Assembly (NCBI GenBank): GCA_003224835.1 | Contig: QHZX01000350.1 | Span: forward strand, 1 to 38,866 | Reading direction: 5' to 3' | DNA length: 38,866 nt | Source: Acidobacteriota bacterium | GTDB taxonomy: Bacteria > Acidobacteriota > Terriglobia > Terriglobales > Acidobacteriaceae | Part shown: in pieces, positions 8,720 to 17,278 of the stretch | How positions within the stretch are numbered: position 1 is the stretch's first letter | Layout: the number at the start of each line of letters is the position of its first letter | Translations under genes and position numbers: made by a program | Notes under the pieces: model-generated | The model's database searches: none | The model's input: only the letters and a program-made list of their open reading frames with translations | Told to the model about the DNA's origin: nothing

Positions 8720-10306
8720 TTACGGAAGTGTCCCGGCCAAAAAGATGGTGCCTTCGTTGCGACCTGCGCCACGTTGGCGGACCAAACATACGACATCTTG
8801 CCCGCTTTTTAAGTTGGATTGAACGCGGTCAAAATCGTCGACGCTATTCACCTTTTGCTTATTGATCTCCAGGACCACGTCTCCCCGGGTGAGTCCAATG
8901 TCATCGGCGAAGGAACCCGGTTTGACCTCTTGAACTACGACGCCCTGCCCTGAAGGCACATTCAGGCGATCCGCCATTTCCGGTGTAAGATCGCGTACGG
9001 TGACTCCCATCTTGCTCTGCTTGGGAGTGGATGGTTCGCCCCCTTCTTGTTCCTCGCCCAATCGGCTGGCGAACAATTTGGCGCGATCGGCGACGGTCAC
9101 CGCGGCCTCATCCTTTTTGCCATTGCGGTAGTAGCCGAGCATTACCTTGGAACCCGGTTTACGTCCGGCGATGTCGGAAACCAGCTCGTCGCCATTTTTG
9201 ATCGGTTTCCCGTCGACTGAAAATATAGTGTCACCCACCTTTAGCCCCGCACGCTCTGCCGGACTGCCGGGCACCACGCTGGAAATCGTAATTCCGCCCT
9301 GACCACCGTAAACCCGCGCTATGGCTGGATTTTCCTGCGCATTGAACTCAATACCAATCGATCCGCGCGAGACCCGGTGCTCGGGCCCGGTCAATTGGTT
9401 GTAAACCTGGGCAATGGTATTGGAGGGCAGCGCGAACCCCACTCCGGCGTATGCATTCGTGTCGGTCAGAATGGCGGTGTTAATGCCGATCACTTCACCA
9501 TCGAGATTCACCAGCGGTCCACCTGAATTTCCTGGATTGATGGCTGCATCGGTCTGAATGAATGACTGGAACTGACGGCCAGGGACGATGTTTCTACCCT
9601 TGGCAGAGACGATTCCCGCGGTAACCGTCGCTTGCAAACCAAATGGGCTACCAACGGCGAGCACCCAGTCGCCGACCTGCATACTATCCGAATTGCCTAA
9701 TTTCGCAGTAGGCAGCGCATGGTCTACGTCAACCTTGATCACTGCCAGGTCGGTTTCCTGGTCGCTGCCAATTACTTTCGCGTCGTGTTGAACTCCCGGG
9801 GCATCGTCTTGCAGATGGACGCGTATGCGGTCAGCTTTTTCGACTACATGACGATTGGTAATGATGAAACCTTTTGAATCCACCACCACCCCTGAACCGA
9901 GCGATCGCTCGCGGATCGGTCCCTGATCGCCACCTTGCCCACCAAAGAACTTGTCAAAGAAATCACCAAACGGGCTTTCTTCGTCACCGCCATCCTGATC
10001 ATTACCGCCGCGCCGGCGCGTTGGCTTTACCGTCGATTCGGTATTAATGTTGACAACTGCAGGCTCGAGCGTCTTCGCAATCTGTGAAAACTGGTTCGAG
10101 AGCTGGCGGGGCGACGGTATGGTCAGTTGGGTCGCGTCTGCCGACTTTTTATCTTTCTCTTGGCCCTTAACGCCATAGGAAATGATGGTGCCAATCAGAA
10201 TTCCCACAGTCAGAGTAAGTAAGATGACCGCTGCGAAGCTCAAACGGTTGGCTTTATAACGCTCCCAAAAATTGGCGCGCGCTTGCATGTCGAATAGCCT
10301 CCACAT
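8720..10306 (-). CDS. Periplasmic serine protease, HtrA/DegP (Do) family
   Basis: Envelope quality-control protease. Numbered from the ATG at 10306 (528 residues), it has an N-terminal membrane anchor (about 22-44) and an acidic Gly-rich loop. A trypsin-like domain carries the triad H153 (TNRHVV), D186 (ETDLAV) and S261 (NPGNSGGPL). Two PDZ domains follow: PDZ1 around 290-375 with GSPAERAGLKVGDTIFSVDG, and PDZ2 around 430-520 with GSFADDIGLTRGDVVLEIN. The 10306 ATG has AGAGG seven bases upstream. A TTG two codons earlier and an ATG at 10288 with its own GGAGG are alternatives. The uncleaved-looking anchor is as in DegS-like and many acidobacterial DegP/DegQ proteins. The degP/degQ label cannot be decided from sequence. 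Confidence 0.95.
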   Translation of the reverse strand: MWRLFDMQARANFWERYKANRLSFAAVILLTLTVGILIGTIISYGVKGQEKDKKSADATQLTIPSPRQLSNQFSQIAKTLEPAVVNINTESTVKPTRRRGGNDQDGGDEESPFGDFFDKFFGGQGGDQGPIRERSLGSGVVVDSKGFIITNRHVVEKADRIRVHLQDDAPGVQHDAKVIGSDQETDLAVIKVDVDHALPTAKLGNSDSMQVGDWVLAVGSPFGLQATVTAGIVSAKGRNIVPGRQFQSFIQTDAAINPGNSGGPLVNLDGEVIGINTAILTDTNAYAGVGFALPSNTIAQVYNQLTGPEHRVSRGSIGIEFNAQENPAIARVYGGQGGITISSVVPGSPAERAGLKVGDTIFSVDGKPIKNGDELVSDIAGRKPGSKVMLGYYRNGKKDEAAVTVADRAKLFASRLGEEQEGGEPSTPKQSKMGVTVRDLTPEMADRLNVPSGQGVVVQEVKPGSFADDIGLTRGDVVLEINKQKVNSVDDFDRVQSNLKSGQDVVCLVRQRGAGRNEGTIFLAGTLP

Positions 10307-10447
10307 TTCCAAACCTCTGATTATACAGCCGGAAACCGCGGGCTAGATCGCCCGGTTAGCCCTCAGTTCCTTAGACGCGGGAGTACGCGAAAGTGTTGTT
10401 GAGTTCCACGCCATGGCTATAAAGAAGTGTGATTCTCGATTTGCGCG

Positions 10448-11080
10448 TCACTGATCGGTAAGTGCAATGTAGTTAAAACCGCCGCCTGTCGCGTCAAGCG
10501 CGATTACCGTTTGGAATTGGCTTTGGGTCAAAGCCAATGCTCCGGTGTCCAACAAAAGATTGGTAGTGCCAGGTGAAGTCATAAAGACCTCATAGCCACC
10601 CCCACCTGTTGGGACTGACTCGTATTCCGTATTTTTATCAAATGAAAGGCTCGTGGCCACTGGTGTGGCGCCTGCAAGGCCAGTTCCGGCGTTGACGATG
10701 TAAACGTCGGCCGGACCCATTGTGATCGAGGCGTTGACCACCCGCACTTTGCCAGTTCCCGTAGTCGTCGTTGTAGTCTTTGAGCCGTCGGTGAGCAGAA
10801 CCTCTTGAATTTTCGATGCGGGGCCAGTCAGCAGAAGCGTCAGATTGGCGCTGGCGGTCAGTGAAATCGTCTGATCAAAAATTGAAGTCGAATTGCTTAT
10901 ATAAACGAGCGACGTGGCAACCTGCACTCCGTCTATCAGAATGTCCACTGCGGGCGCGTCAGGCGAGGCCATTACAACACGCAACTGCTGCGTCGTTTGG
11001 CTGCCGCCGCCCCCGCCGCCACATCCGATCGTCAACCCAGTCCAAAGACACAGTGCAATCAGCCCCACACGTCTGCCCAC
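10448..11080 (-). CDS. DUF4397-domain lipoprotein
   Basis: Putative surface or periplasmic lipoprotein. The signal peptide ends in a lipobox (LTIGC), followed by a Gly run and a beta-rich DUF4397 domain. The first repeat-like part starts RVVMASPDAPAVDILIDG and the second starts VRVVNASITMGPADVYIVN, the usual tandem pattern of this family. The function of the domain is unknown. The start is placed at the GTG at 11080 because GGAGGAG ends four bases before it; a TTG at 11098 would put this ribosome-binding site inside the gene. The sequence TTAAGAGATTCTG lies 36 bases upstream (see 11117-11129). Confidence 0.85.
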   Translation of the reverse strand: MGRRVGLIALCLWTGLTIGCGGGGGGSQTTQQLRVVMASPDAPAVDILIDGVQVATSLVYISNSTSIFDQTISLTASANLTLLLTGPASKIQEVLLTDGSKTTTTTTGTGKVRVVNASITMGPADVYIVNAGTGLAGATPVATSLSFDKNTEYESVPTGGGGYEVFMTSPGTTNLLLDTGALALTQSQFQTVIALDATGGGFNYIALTDQ

Positions 11081-11116
11081 GCTTCTCCTCCAGTGCAAGT
11101 TGTTGTTTATCAGAAA

Positions 11117-11129
11117 TTAAGAGATTCTG
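11117..11129 (-). promoter_or_regulatory. Shared 13-base element upstream of the DUF4397 lipoprotein gene
   Basis: On the minus strand CAGAATCTCTTAA lies 36 bases before the chosen start codon. The identical 13-mer occurs upstream of the RpoD-type gene (25003-25015), and a one-mismatch copy lies upstream of the FliA/WhiG gene (18863-18875), always in the same orientation relative to the gene. A promoter or 5'-leader role is inference. Confidence 0.3.
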
Positions 11130-11205
11130 GAAATAGGATGCGGCCAGGACGCACGAACGATGCGCTGCAAGCGCCGATTCTCGCTGACTGGATCTCGGCG
11201 CGAGT

Positions 11206-12546
11206 TCAATGTCCAGACAATGTGAAATTTACTGTTACCTGGGTCTCGACCTCCACAGGAGTTCTATTCATCACATATGGCCTGTATTTCCATTGCTTCA
11301 CTGCGTCCATTGCAGCTGGCGCGAGAAGAGGATCTCCGGAGACCAGGCGCTCGCTCTGAACATTTCCGTCCCTGCCGATAATGACCGCAATCACTACGGA
11401 ACCCTGGACCCGTGCGGCTTTCGCGTCCGGAGGATAGATTGGCTGGGTTTTGGAAACCACCATGCCCTGCACCACGCCTTGCGAGACTCGCACGCGCGTC
11501 GGCCGAGACCCTTGAGGCGCACCTCCACTGGGTTGTGGGTTTGTATTCGATAGCGATTGCGTATCGATTTGCGGGGCCGAAATCGTTGCGCCGCCAGCCG
11601 TGGCGGCAGCGAACCCGGTTGCTCTTGCTCCCTCGGATCTTTCTACCGCAACTACTTCTCCGCCGCTCAGGCACGTAGTCGCTTTACCGTCAGAAGCCGC
11701 CCGCATTGCCCCGCTCTCGTCAGAACAGAAGGCGCGCAGGCCGGAATCCGCCGTCTCCGGCTCAGCAACAACTTTGTACTGATTTCCATCACAGCCGGAG
11801 ATTACATAAACATACCCCGCATGTTTGCCGGTGGGCAGGTCCGTGAAGGGTCCGTTGAAGGCGGCACCTTTATTATTTCCCTGGCCTCTGCCCATCAGCC
11901 CCGAAAGGCTGCATGCATATGTGCCATTCGAAGAATGATGAGTGTTCTGCGCTGCAGTGATCATTTGCAACGCCATCTGCGCGCCTTCCTCATTCTGTTT
12001 GCCGTTCTGTTTTTCGATACTTTTCAGAAAATCGGGATCTTCCAGCGGCACCCGGACCTGGACACTGATTTCACTCAGTCTCCATACATCGGCTTCTGTC
12101 TTCATCACAAATGTGAAGTGCGGAATAAAAGGCAAGATCTGTTCCGTCCCACCCTTTGTCATATGCAACGTGACCTCGATCTGGTCCTCATCTCCAGAGA
12201 GGTTGTCAGACTCGATGGTAATTTCTGTTTTTTCGTTCTGCTCAACCTCTTCCGCTTGCAGCAGTGTCGGCCCTGTGTCAAACGTTTCGAATTTGGGGCC
12301 GCCCGCTTTGGCCATGTTTGCGAACGCTGAGAATTCATCGAGCATGCTCATTCCGCCCGTACCGCTCATTTTTTTAAAGGCGTTTCGGGTTGCATCCGAC
12401 AAATGTTTTTCCAGGTGATTGGGCGCGGTACCGAAAAACATTTCAATCAATGCCTGCCTGGCAGTTTGCGGAGCCGGCGGCGTTTGGGCTGGAACAAAAG
12501 AAGACAGCAGCAGCAGGGGAAGAAGCCATGCAAAAAGGCGGTGCAT
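11206..12546 (-). CDS. Secreted TonB C-terminal-domain protein with pilin-like middle region
   Basis: From the ATG at 12546 (GGAGG four bases upstream) the product is 446 residues. It begins with a hydrophobic signal (MHRLFAWLLPLLLLSSFVPAQ) that looks cleavable. A helical, acidic N-terminal domain follows. The middle section (about 190-300) has pseudopilin-like features: ALQMITAAQNTHHSSNGTYA, a Cys pair, and GYVYVISGCDGNQYKVVAEP. The C-terminal TonB domain (about 360-445) has QPIYPPDAKAARVQGSVVIA and AVKQWKYRPYVMNRTPVEVE. Classic TonB has an N-terminal membrane anchor and a proline-rich span; both are weak here and no ExbB/ExbD genes are nearby. It may be a periplasmic TonB-like structural protein rather than an energy transducer. 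Confidence 0.8.
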   Translation of the reverse strand: MHRLFAWLLPLLLLSSFVPAQTPPAPQTARQALIEMFFGTAPNHLEKHLSDATRNAFKKMSGTGGMSMLDEFSAFANMAKAGGPKFETFDTGPTLLQAEEVEQNEKTEITIESDNLSGDEDQIEVTLHMTKGGTEQILPFIPHFTFVMKTEADVWRLSEISVQVRVPLEDPDFLKSIEKQNGKQNEEGAQMALQMITAAQNTHHSSNGTYACSLSGLMGRGQGNNKGAAFNGPFTDLPTGKHAGYVYVISGCDGNQYKVVAEPETADSGLRAFCSDESGAMRAASDGKATTCLSGGEVVAVERSEGARATGFAAATAGGATISAPQIDTQSLSNTNPQPSGGAPQGSRPTRVRVSQGVVQGMVVSKTQPIYPPDAKAARVQGSVVIAVIIGRDGNVQSERLVSGDPLLAPAAMDAVKQWKYRPYVMNRTPVEVETQVTVNFTLSGH

Positions 12547-12814
12547 TGGACCTCCGAACACGAAAAGTGCCGCTAGCATAACAGAGTTACTTCAGCGCGA
12601 CTCATCCCTACAGACACCGACGCGGGACGTCGGTGGCCGAGCTGGTTCACCGAATGTGCAAACTTCTGCACTTCAGCCCGATTGGCACGGTTCGTATCGT
12701 GTAACTTGGCTTTGTCCCTTAAATCCTTGCTGCACAGAGCTTTTCTCGTCCTAACGGCTGTACCCGGCCAGCAGCGGGGCTTTGGCCGCGAAGGTGCAAT
12801 TTTAGAAAGTACGA

Positions 12815-13007
12815 AAAGAGGCTGCCAGAGTCCATGATTTCGATCCTCTTCTTTGAAAGCTCTCGACCCGACCTTATGCCGTCCGCTCACGGTCTCTCGC
12901 GTGTTTATTCTCGGCGCGCTGGATAGAGCGAAAACGGTGCCATAGCTGTGTTTGCCCCTCCAATGGCCTCTTTATAAAGTGGCTCCAGAAATGGAGCCAC
13001 TTTTTTT
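12815..13007 (+). ncRNA. Candidate small non-coding RNA ending in a strong terminator
   Basis: AAAGAGGC at 12815-12822 is perfectly complementary to GCCTCTTT at 12966-12973, which could close a structure of about 159 nucleotides. The terminator hairpin follows within three bases. Inside are smaller possible stems such as CCGT/ACGG near 12870-12890 and CGCT/AGCG near 12918-12935. The size (about 190 nucleotides) and plan (closing stem, then terminator) recall 6S-like RNAs, but no sequence signature of 6S, tmRNA, SRP RNA or RNase P RNA was recognised. The 5' end is not defined by a clear promoter. Confidence 0.35.
12976..13007 (+). terminator. Factor-independent terminator
   Basis: AAAGTGGCTCCA, loop GAAA, TGGAGCCACTTT, then TTTT: a perfect 12-base-pair stem with a GNRA tetraloop and a T-tail on the plus strand. 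On the minus strand the tail is only TATAAAG, so the plus strand is the active direction. No plus-strand gene lies directly upstream; the nearest, the PHP phosphatase gene, ends about 4.9 kb away. Confidence 0.9.
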
Positions 13008-13108
13008 GCTCGAATATCTCTCGGTCGCCAGGTTTGTTAATGAGCCAAGGAAAACGGTGTCCCTGATGTTAACTTAGAAAGAACTGCTGAGCTGATTCGA
13101 AAGGTGAA

Positions 13109-14560
13109 ATGCGCCGCATAACATCTGCATGTCTGCTCCTGGTTCTTATTCCGTTTCTATATGCCCAGACCCCAACCCCACCGTGGGCCACTCCGCCGCG
13201 GGAAGCCGAGTCCGCTACGCGCGCCTTTCCACCGCAGTTAAGAAGTGAATTGGCGAAGATCCGCGACGCGGCACTTTCGGATGATTACGCTTACGAGCAA
13301 CTCGAACACTTGACCGACAGCATTGGGCCGAGACCGCAAGGCTCACCTCAGGCCGATGCTGCCGCGCGTTACGTTGCCGAAGAATTACGAAAACTTGGAC
13401 TCGACGTTCATCTCGAGCCGGTGCCGGTCCACCACTTCGAACGCGGAATCGATGCGGCTGAGCTGCTCGAGTATCCGGGGCAGGTAGAGGGCACAAAGCA
13501 AAAAATATATGTCACCGCTCTGCGCGGGAACTCTCCGACGCCGGACGCGGGCGTTACAGCCGAGGTCATCATTGTAAACAGCTTCGACGAGTTGAAGCAG
13601 CTGGGCAGAAACAAAGTCGCAGGCAAAATTGTTTTGTTCAATGTTGCGTATGATCACCAAAAAGCCGACGCCGGCCAGGCTGGGGCAGCTTACGGTGAGG
13701 TTGTGCGATATCGAAGCGCTGGCCCTTCGGAGGCCTCGCAGTTGGGCGCTGTAGGTTCGCTGGTTCGTTCAGCCGGCGATGGAGCATACCGCCTTCCGCA
13801 CACCGGATCGAGCGTTGACGCTCCGATTCCCGCGGGCGCCATCAGCGCAGAGGACGCAGAATTGATCGCGCGCCTGGCTTCGCGCGGTCGAGTACGCATC
13901 CATCTGACGCTCACGACGAAGGTCGGCCCCGAGGCGCAAGAGTACAACGTTGTAGCGGATTTGAAGGGCAGCGAACATCCCGAGCAAGTCGTAATCGTAT
14001 CCGGGCACCTCGATTCTTGGGATCTCGGCACTGGCGCGATCGACGATGGCGCTGGTGTTGTTGTCGCGATGGAGAGCGCGGAGATTATTCACAAACTCAA
14101 CTTGCATCCCAAACGGACGTTGCGCGTCATTGCATGGATGAATGAAGAAATGGGCGAGACCGGCGCATTGACCTATGCGAAGGACAACGCCATTGACATC
14201 GCGAACCACATTGCCGCTATCGAGAGCGACTTGGGCGCTGAGCATCCGTTGGGCTTCCATGCGAAAGTCAGCGAAGGCGCGACGAAGCAACTTTCACCCG
14301 TTCTCGATGTGCTCAGACCGTTTGGGGCCAATCTGTTCCAAACCGTGCCGCAGTCGCCCGAAACTGATATTGGCCCGCTTGCCGAAAAAGGCGTGCCGGC
14401 GTTCGGCATCTGGCAGAACGGTGTGAAATATTTCACCTATCACCACACTGCAGCCGACACTCTGGATAAAATCGTTCCGCGGGAACTGAGAGAAAACGCA
14501 GCCTGCATGGCCGTAATGGGTTATGCCCTGGCGGACATGTCCGAACCGCTTGAACGATAG
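13109..14560 (+). CDS. Secreted M28-family zinc metallopeptidase (carboxypeptidase Q-like)
   Basis: Aminopeptidase or dipeptidase-type enzyme. The 483-residue product has a signal peptide (1-20, ending FLYAQ) and an N-terminal M28 half. A protease-associated-type insert follows (about 140-260, with VAGKIVLFNVAYD). The catalytic half has the co-catalytic zinc ligands: H300 in SGHLDSWD, D312 in IDDGAG, E346/E347 in NEEMGETGA, D374 in ESDLGA, and a final His in YFTYHHTAADT. These match M28 (carboxypeptidase Q/plasma glutamate carboxypeptidase-like) rather than M20. Substrate is unknown; the enzyme probably trims peptides in the periplasm. The stop overlaps a GTG of the next open frame, but the better start of the next gene is 87 bases on. 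Confidence 0.93.
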   Translation: MRRITSACLLLVLIPFLYAQTPTPPWATPPREAESATRAFPPQLRSELAKIRDAALSDDYAYEQLEHLTDSIGPRPQGSPQADAAARYVAEELRKLGLDVHLEPVPVHHFERGIDAAELLEYPGQVEGTKQKIYVTALRGNSPTPDAGVTAEVIIVNSFDELKQLGRNKVAGKIVLFNVAYDHQKADAGQAGAAYGEVVRYRSAGPSEASQLGAVGSLVRSAGDGAYRLPHTGSSVDAPIPAGAISAEDAELIARLASRGRVRIHLTLTTKVGPEAQEYNVVADLKGSEHPEQVVIVSGHLDSWDLGTGAIDDGAGVVVAMESAEIIHKLNLHPKRTLRVIAWMNEEMGETGALTYAKDNAIDIANHIAAIESDLGAEHPLGFHAKVSEGATKQLSPVLDVLRPFGANLFQTVPQSPETDIGPLAEKGVPAFGIWQNGVKYFTYHHTAADTLDKIVPRELRENAACMAVMGYALADMSEPLER

Positions 14561-14646
14561 TGCCGCGTTTTCGCGAGAACTTTCGGGTTAAGAACCAGCT
14601 ACAACCTCTATGCCTTCCAGCGGTCGTATGTTGTAATGCCAGAAAC

Positions 14647-15519
14647 ATGAACGCCGCCGCCATTCTCGGGCCCGGGAATGTTGCCAAACCACTTGCGTCA
14701 TTCCAGCGCGCGGCACACACTCAATGGACCTCACTGATTGAGCAAGCCGATGCCATCGTGATTTTTGGCGGCGACGGCACCATTCATCACCATCTCCGCA
14801 CGGTCGTTGAATTGGGCGTTCCCTTGATGGTTGTGCCATGCGGCAGCGGGAACGATTTCGCGCGTGCCCTGGGATTGCAAAGTCCGCATGATTCGCTCGC
14901 AGCCTGGCAGAAATTCGCTTCCGGTGGCGGCAATGTCCGTACGATTGATCTCGGCGTAATTCAGCCGTTCCCGCAGACCGACCCGGCTTCGTTTGACTCC
15001 TTCAACGCCCAACAGCATTATTTTTGTTGTGCTGCCGGAGTGGGGTTGGACGCGAAGATTGCCCGGCGTGCTAATGCGCTTCCCCGATGGATTCGTGCGC
15101 ACGGGGGATACGGCATTTCAGCCCCTCGCGAACTCCTGAGTTTCCAATCTTTTCCCATGAGGATTTGCTCCAACGGCAGCGGCCCAGGCCAGTTTCGCCC
15201 GACCTTAGTTGCAGCCGTCGCCAATACTTCAACCTACGGCGGGGGGATGAAAATCGCCCCCCAAGCCCGACTCGATGATGGCAAGTTGGATTTTTGCATC
15301 GTGCGCGACATGAATAAGTTCGAACGATTTTTGTTGTTCCCGACGGTCTATTTCGGGCGCCATCTTATCTCGCAAAAAGTTGAATATGAGCAGAGCGATC
15401 ACATCAGCATCGAAACTGAATCTCCGTTTGATGTCTACGCTGACGGTGAATATGTTTGCCAGACTCCGGTTACTTTTCGAGTCGCGCGCCATGCCTTACA
15501 GGTAATCGTCCCGGAGTAG
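14647..15519 (+). CDS. Diacylglycerol kinase-family lipid kinase (DAGK catalytic domain)
   Basis: Putative lipid kinase of the YegS/DgkB/BmrU superfamily. From the ATG at 14647 it is 290 residues. The nucleotide loop FGGDGTIHHHL (40-50) and the second conserved block VPCGSGNDFARALGL (63-77) are both intact, and the C-terminal FDVYADGEYVCQTPVTFRV matches the family. The frame is open back to a GTG at 14560 that overlaps the previous stop, but those 29 extra residues are Arg/Cys-rich and unlike the family. The N-terminus lacks the usual NPxSG motif, so the protein is slightly short. Lipid substrate unknown. Confidence 0.88.
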   Translation: MNAAAILGPGNVAKPLASFQRAAHTQWTSLIEQADAIVIFGGDGTIHHHLRTVVELGVPLMVVPCGSGNDFARALGLQSPHDSLAAWQKFASGGGNVRTIDLGVIQPFPQTDPASFDSFNAQQHYFCCAAGVGLDAKIARRANALPRWIRAHGGYGISAPRELLSFQSFPMRICSNGSGPGQFRPTLVAAVANTSTYGGGMKIAPQARLDDGKLDFCIVRDMNKFERFLLFPTVYFGRHLISQKVEYEQSDHISIETESPFDVYADGEYVCQTPVTFRVARHALQVIVPE

Positions 15520-15557
15520 ACACGTACTGACTGCTAGGGTGCTAAACTACAAACTTT

Positions 15558-16472
15558 ATGTCGGAAAACGGACGCTCGCGGGTTTGGGTGTGGGTGCTGA
15601 TTGGGGGAGGAGCCTTCTTCCTCTTTGTCCTAGCCGTATTCACCTTGGTTTTCATTGCACTGCACGCCAGCGGGCGTCAGGCTGGGATTCACGCTTTCGG
15701 CGACAAAATCGGCGTGGTCGATCTCGACGGGGTGATCGTTGATCCCAGCGAAGTTGTGGAAGATGTCCGCCGGTTCGCTAATGATGACTCGATCAAGGCC
15801 ATCATCATCCATGTGAATTCGCCGGGCGGCGGAGTCGCCGCCTCGGAAGAAATTTACCGGGAGGTTAAACGGGTCCGCGACGAAAAGCACAAACGTATTG
15901 TGGCTTCCATCCAGACCGTTGGCGCTAGTGGCGCATACTACGTTTCTTCCGCAACCAACAAAATTTATGCAGACAGCGGCAGCGTCGTCGGTTCGATCGG
16001 TGTCATCGCCGAGTGGGTGAATTACGGTGACCTGATGCGCTGGGCAAAGCTGAAGCCGGAACTTCTGAAAGTTGGCCAATTCAAAGATACCGGGGATCCT
16101 ACCCGCGAGCTGACTCCGGCTGAGCGGCAATACATGCAAGGTCTTATCGACAACATGTATGTCCAATTTGTGCAAGCAGTTGCTGATGGCCGTCATGCTA
16201 AGGCATCCGATATTAAGTCGATAGCGGATGGGCGCGTGTGGACCGGCCAGCAAGCGTTGAGCATTCACCTGATTGATCAGATTGGCGATTTTCGCCCCGC
16301 CATACTCGACACTGCCAAGTCCGTGAATATCAGCGGCGAACCAGTTCTGGTACACCCGGAGAGAGACCGCAAGTCCTTGCTGGACTTAGTGTTCGGCGAT
16401 GCGTCCCAGTGGCTGCCCACAAAGGAAAAGTTGCTGGAGCAGCACGTTGGGTTTTACTATCTGTGGAGATAG
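15558..16472 (+). CDS. sppA: Signal peptide peptidase SppA (short, 36K type)
   Basis: Membrane-bound serine protease that degrades leftover signal peptides. The 304-residue product has one membrane segment (about 10-35) and a ClpP/crotonase-like domain. Visible motifs are HVNSPGGGVAASEEIY (oxyanion region), the nucleophile S124 in VGASGAYYVSS and the general base K176 in GQFKDTGDPTRELTPAE. Length fits the single-domain, S49 family type found in Gram-positives and many other phyla rather than the double-domain E. coli enzyme. It lies 38 bases after the lipid kinase gene on the same strand, so the two may be co-transcribed. Confidence 0.95.
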   Translation: MSENGRSRVWVWVLIGGGAFFLFVLAVFTLVFIALHASGRQAGIHAFGDKIGVVDLDGVIVDPSEVVEDVRRFANDDSIKAIIIHVNSPGGGVAASEEIYREVKRVRDEKHKRIVASIQTVGASGAYYVSSATNKIYADSGSVVGSIGVIAEWVNYGDLMRWAKLKPELLKVGQFKDTGDPTRELTPAERQYMQGLIDNMYVQFVQAVADGRHAKASDIKSIADGRVWTGQQALSIHLIDQIGDFRPAILDTAKSVNISGEPVLVHPERDRKSLLDLVFGDASQWLPTKEKLLEQHVGFYYLWR

Positions 16473-16628
16473 GCAAACGGCGTCTCCATCTGCCTCTTGC
16501 CAACAAGCCCTGAAATTTGAGAAGGTTATCCGAACTGGTTTCCATTCGGATGCAGTTCTCCCTGTGGAGGCGAATGAGTTGGCCCTCCGGCTAACGTAAT
16601 GTCGAAGATATTGGAGAGCATATAAGCC

Positions 16629-16946
16629 ATGACAAAAGCGGATCTGATCGATGAAGTCTCGGGGCTGGTAGAGTTGACCCGTAAAGACAGCGAGGTAGTG
16701 GTCGAGACTATCTTTGACAGCATCGTGCGCTCATTGAGGGCGGGCGATAAGATCGAGATCCGCGGCTTCGGCAGTTTCCGTACTCGCCAGCGTAAGCCTC
16801 GCGTGGGACGCAATCCTAAGACGGGCGACCGCGTCGATGTTCCTGCCAAGAAGATCCCATTCTTCAAGCCAAGCAAGGAACTAAAAGACCTGGTGAATGG
16901 CGAAAGCAATTCTCCAGCGCCGGCAGCGTCCTCGCCCGCGATGTAA
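16629..16946 (+). CDS. HU/IHF-family nucleoid DNA-binding protein
   Basis: Small dimeric DNA-bending protein. The 105-residue product has the two-helix body (1-40), the GDKIEIRGFGSFRTRQRKPR beta-region, and the arm with the DNA-intercalating proline P63 in GRNPKTGDRVDVPAKK, ending FKPSKELKDLVNG. The VDVPAKKIPFFKPSKELK form is IHF-beta-like, but one-subunit HU versus IHF cannot be decided. A 15-residue Ser/Ala/Pro tail (SNSPAPAASSPAM) is extra. GGAGAG lies shortly before the ATG. Confidence 0.93.
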   Translation: MTKADLIDEVSGLVELTRKDSEVVVETIFDSIVRSLRAGDKIEIRGFGSFRTRQRKPRVGRNPKTGDRVDVPAKKIPFFKPSKELKDLVNGESNSPAPAASSPAM

Positions 16947-16989
16947 GGCTTTTAACGACTGGCTTCCTTATTATTTAGAATCCCGTTGG

Positions 16990-17247
16990 ATGTTCTCCCG
17001 CAAAGTTCACGTTGAATACGAGCTCGATGGCATGCGCTTGCCCTGTCCCCTGAAATGGCTCGACAATTTTTCAATGCGCAATTTCACGAATGCCAGCATT
17101 TTTGACGACACGCTTCCGGTTGGAGACGGCATTATAGAAATTGGGGAGCGCGTACCTCTCGATAAATTAAAAGCAGCAATGGAAGACTGGTTCCAGCGGA
17201 AGGGGTATTTGCCGAAAAGCGCCGGTTTGTGGCTGGAGCTGGAGTAG
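16990..17247 (+). CDS. Small conserved-looking protein of unknown function
   Basis: The 85-residue acidic protein starts MFSRKVHVEYELDG and includes NFTNASIFDDTLPVGDG and ERVPLDKLKAAMEDWFQRKG, ending GLWLELE. It has no signal peptide, membrane segment or recognised domain. Residue composition and the alternation of beta and helix segments look like a folded protein. The frame stays open upstream to 16897 inside the HU gene, but that extension (RRQRPRPRCK) reads as an HU shadow. No strong ribosome-binding site is seen. It follows HU by 43 bases and may be co-transcribed. Confidence 0.6.
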   Translation: MFSRKVHVEYELDGMRLPCPLKWLDNFSMRNFTNASIFDDTLPVGDGIIEIGERVPLDKLKAAMEDWFQRKGYLPKSAGLWLELE

Positions 17248-17278
17248 TCGCCAGCTTGGCATTGTCTGCGGAATCTAA

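Larger units (their letters stand above)
12547..13108. other. 562-base intergenic region without a recognised protein gene
   Basis: It lies between the divergently oriented TonB-C gene (minus) and M28 peptidase gene (plus). Short frames here lack signal peptides, domains or ribosome-binding sites. The region contains a strong plus-strand terminator (12976-13007), a long-range complementarity (12815-12822 with 12966-12973) and a CACG/CGTG hairpin near 12685-12700. The leader of the peptidase gene is the last 100 bases. Confidence 0.7.

Noticed and set aside
11557..12330. Plus-strand open frame of 257 codons opposite the TonB-C gene
   Set aside because: No domain, no ribosome-binding site, and the minus-strand gene has clear signal peptide and TonB domain.
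12573..12890. Minus-strand open frame of 105 codons in the intergenic region
   Set aside because: Basic, no domain, no ribosome-binding site; looks like chance.
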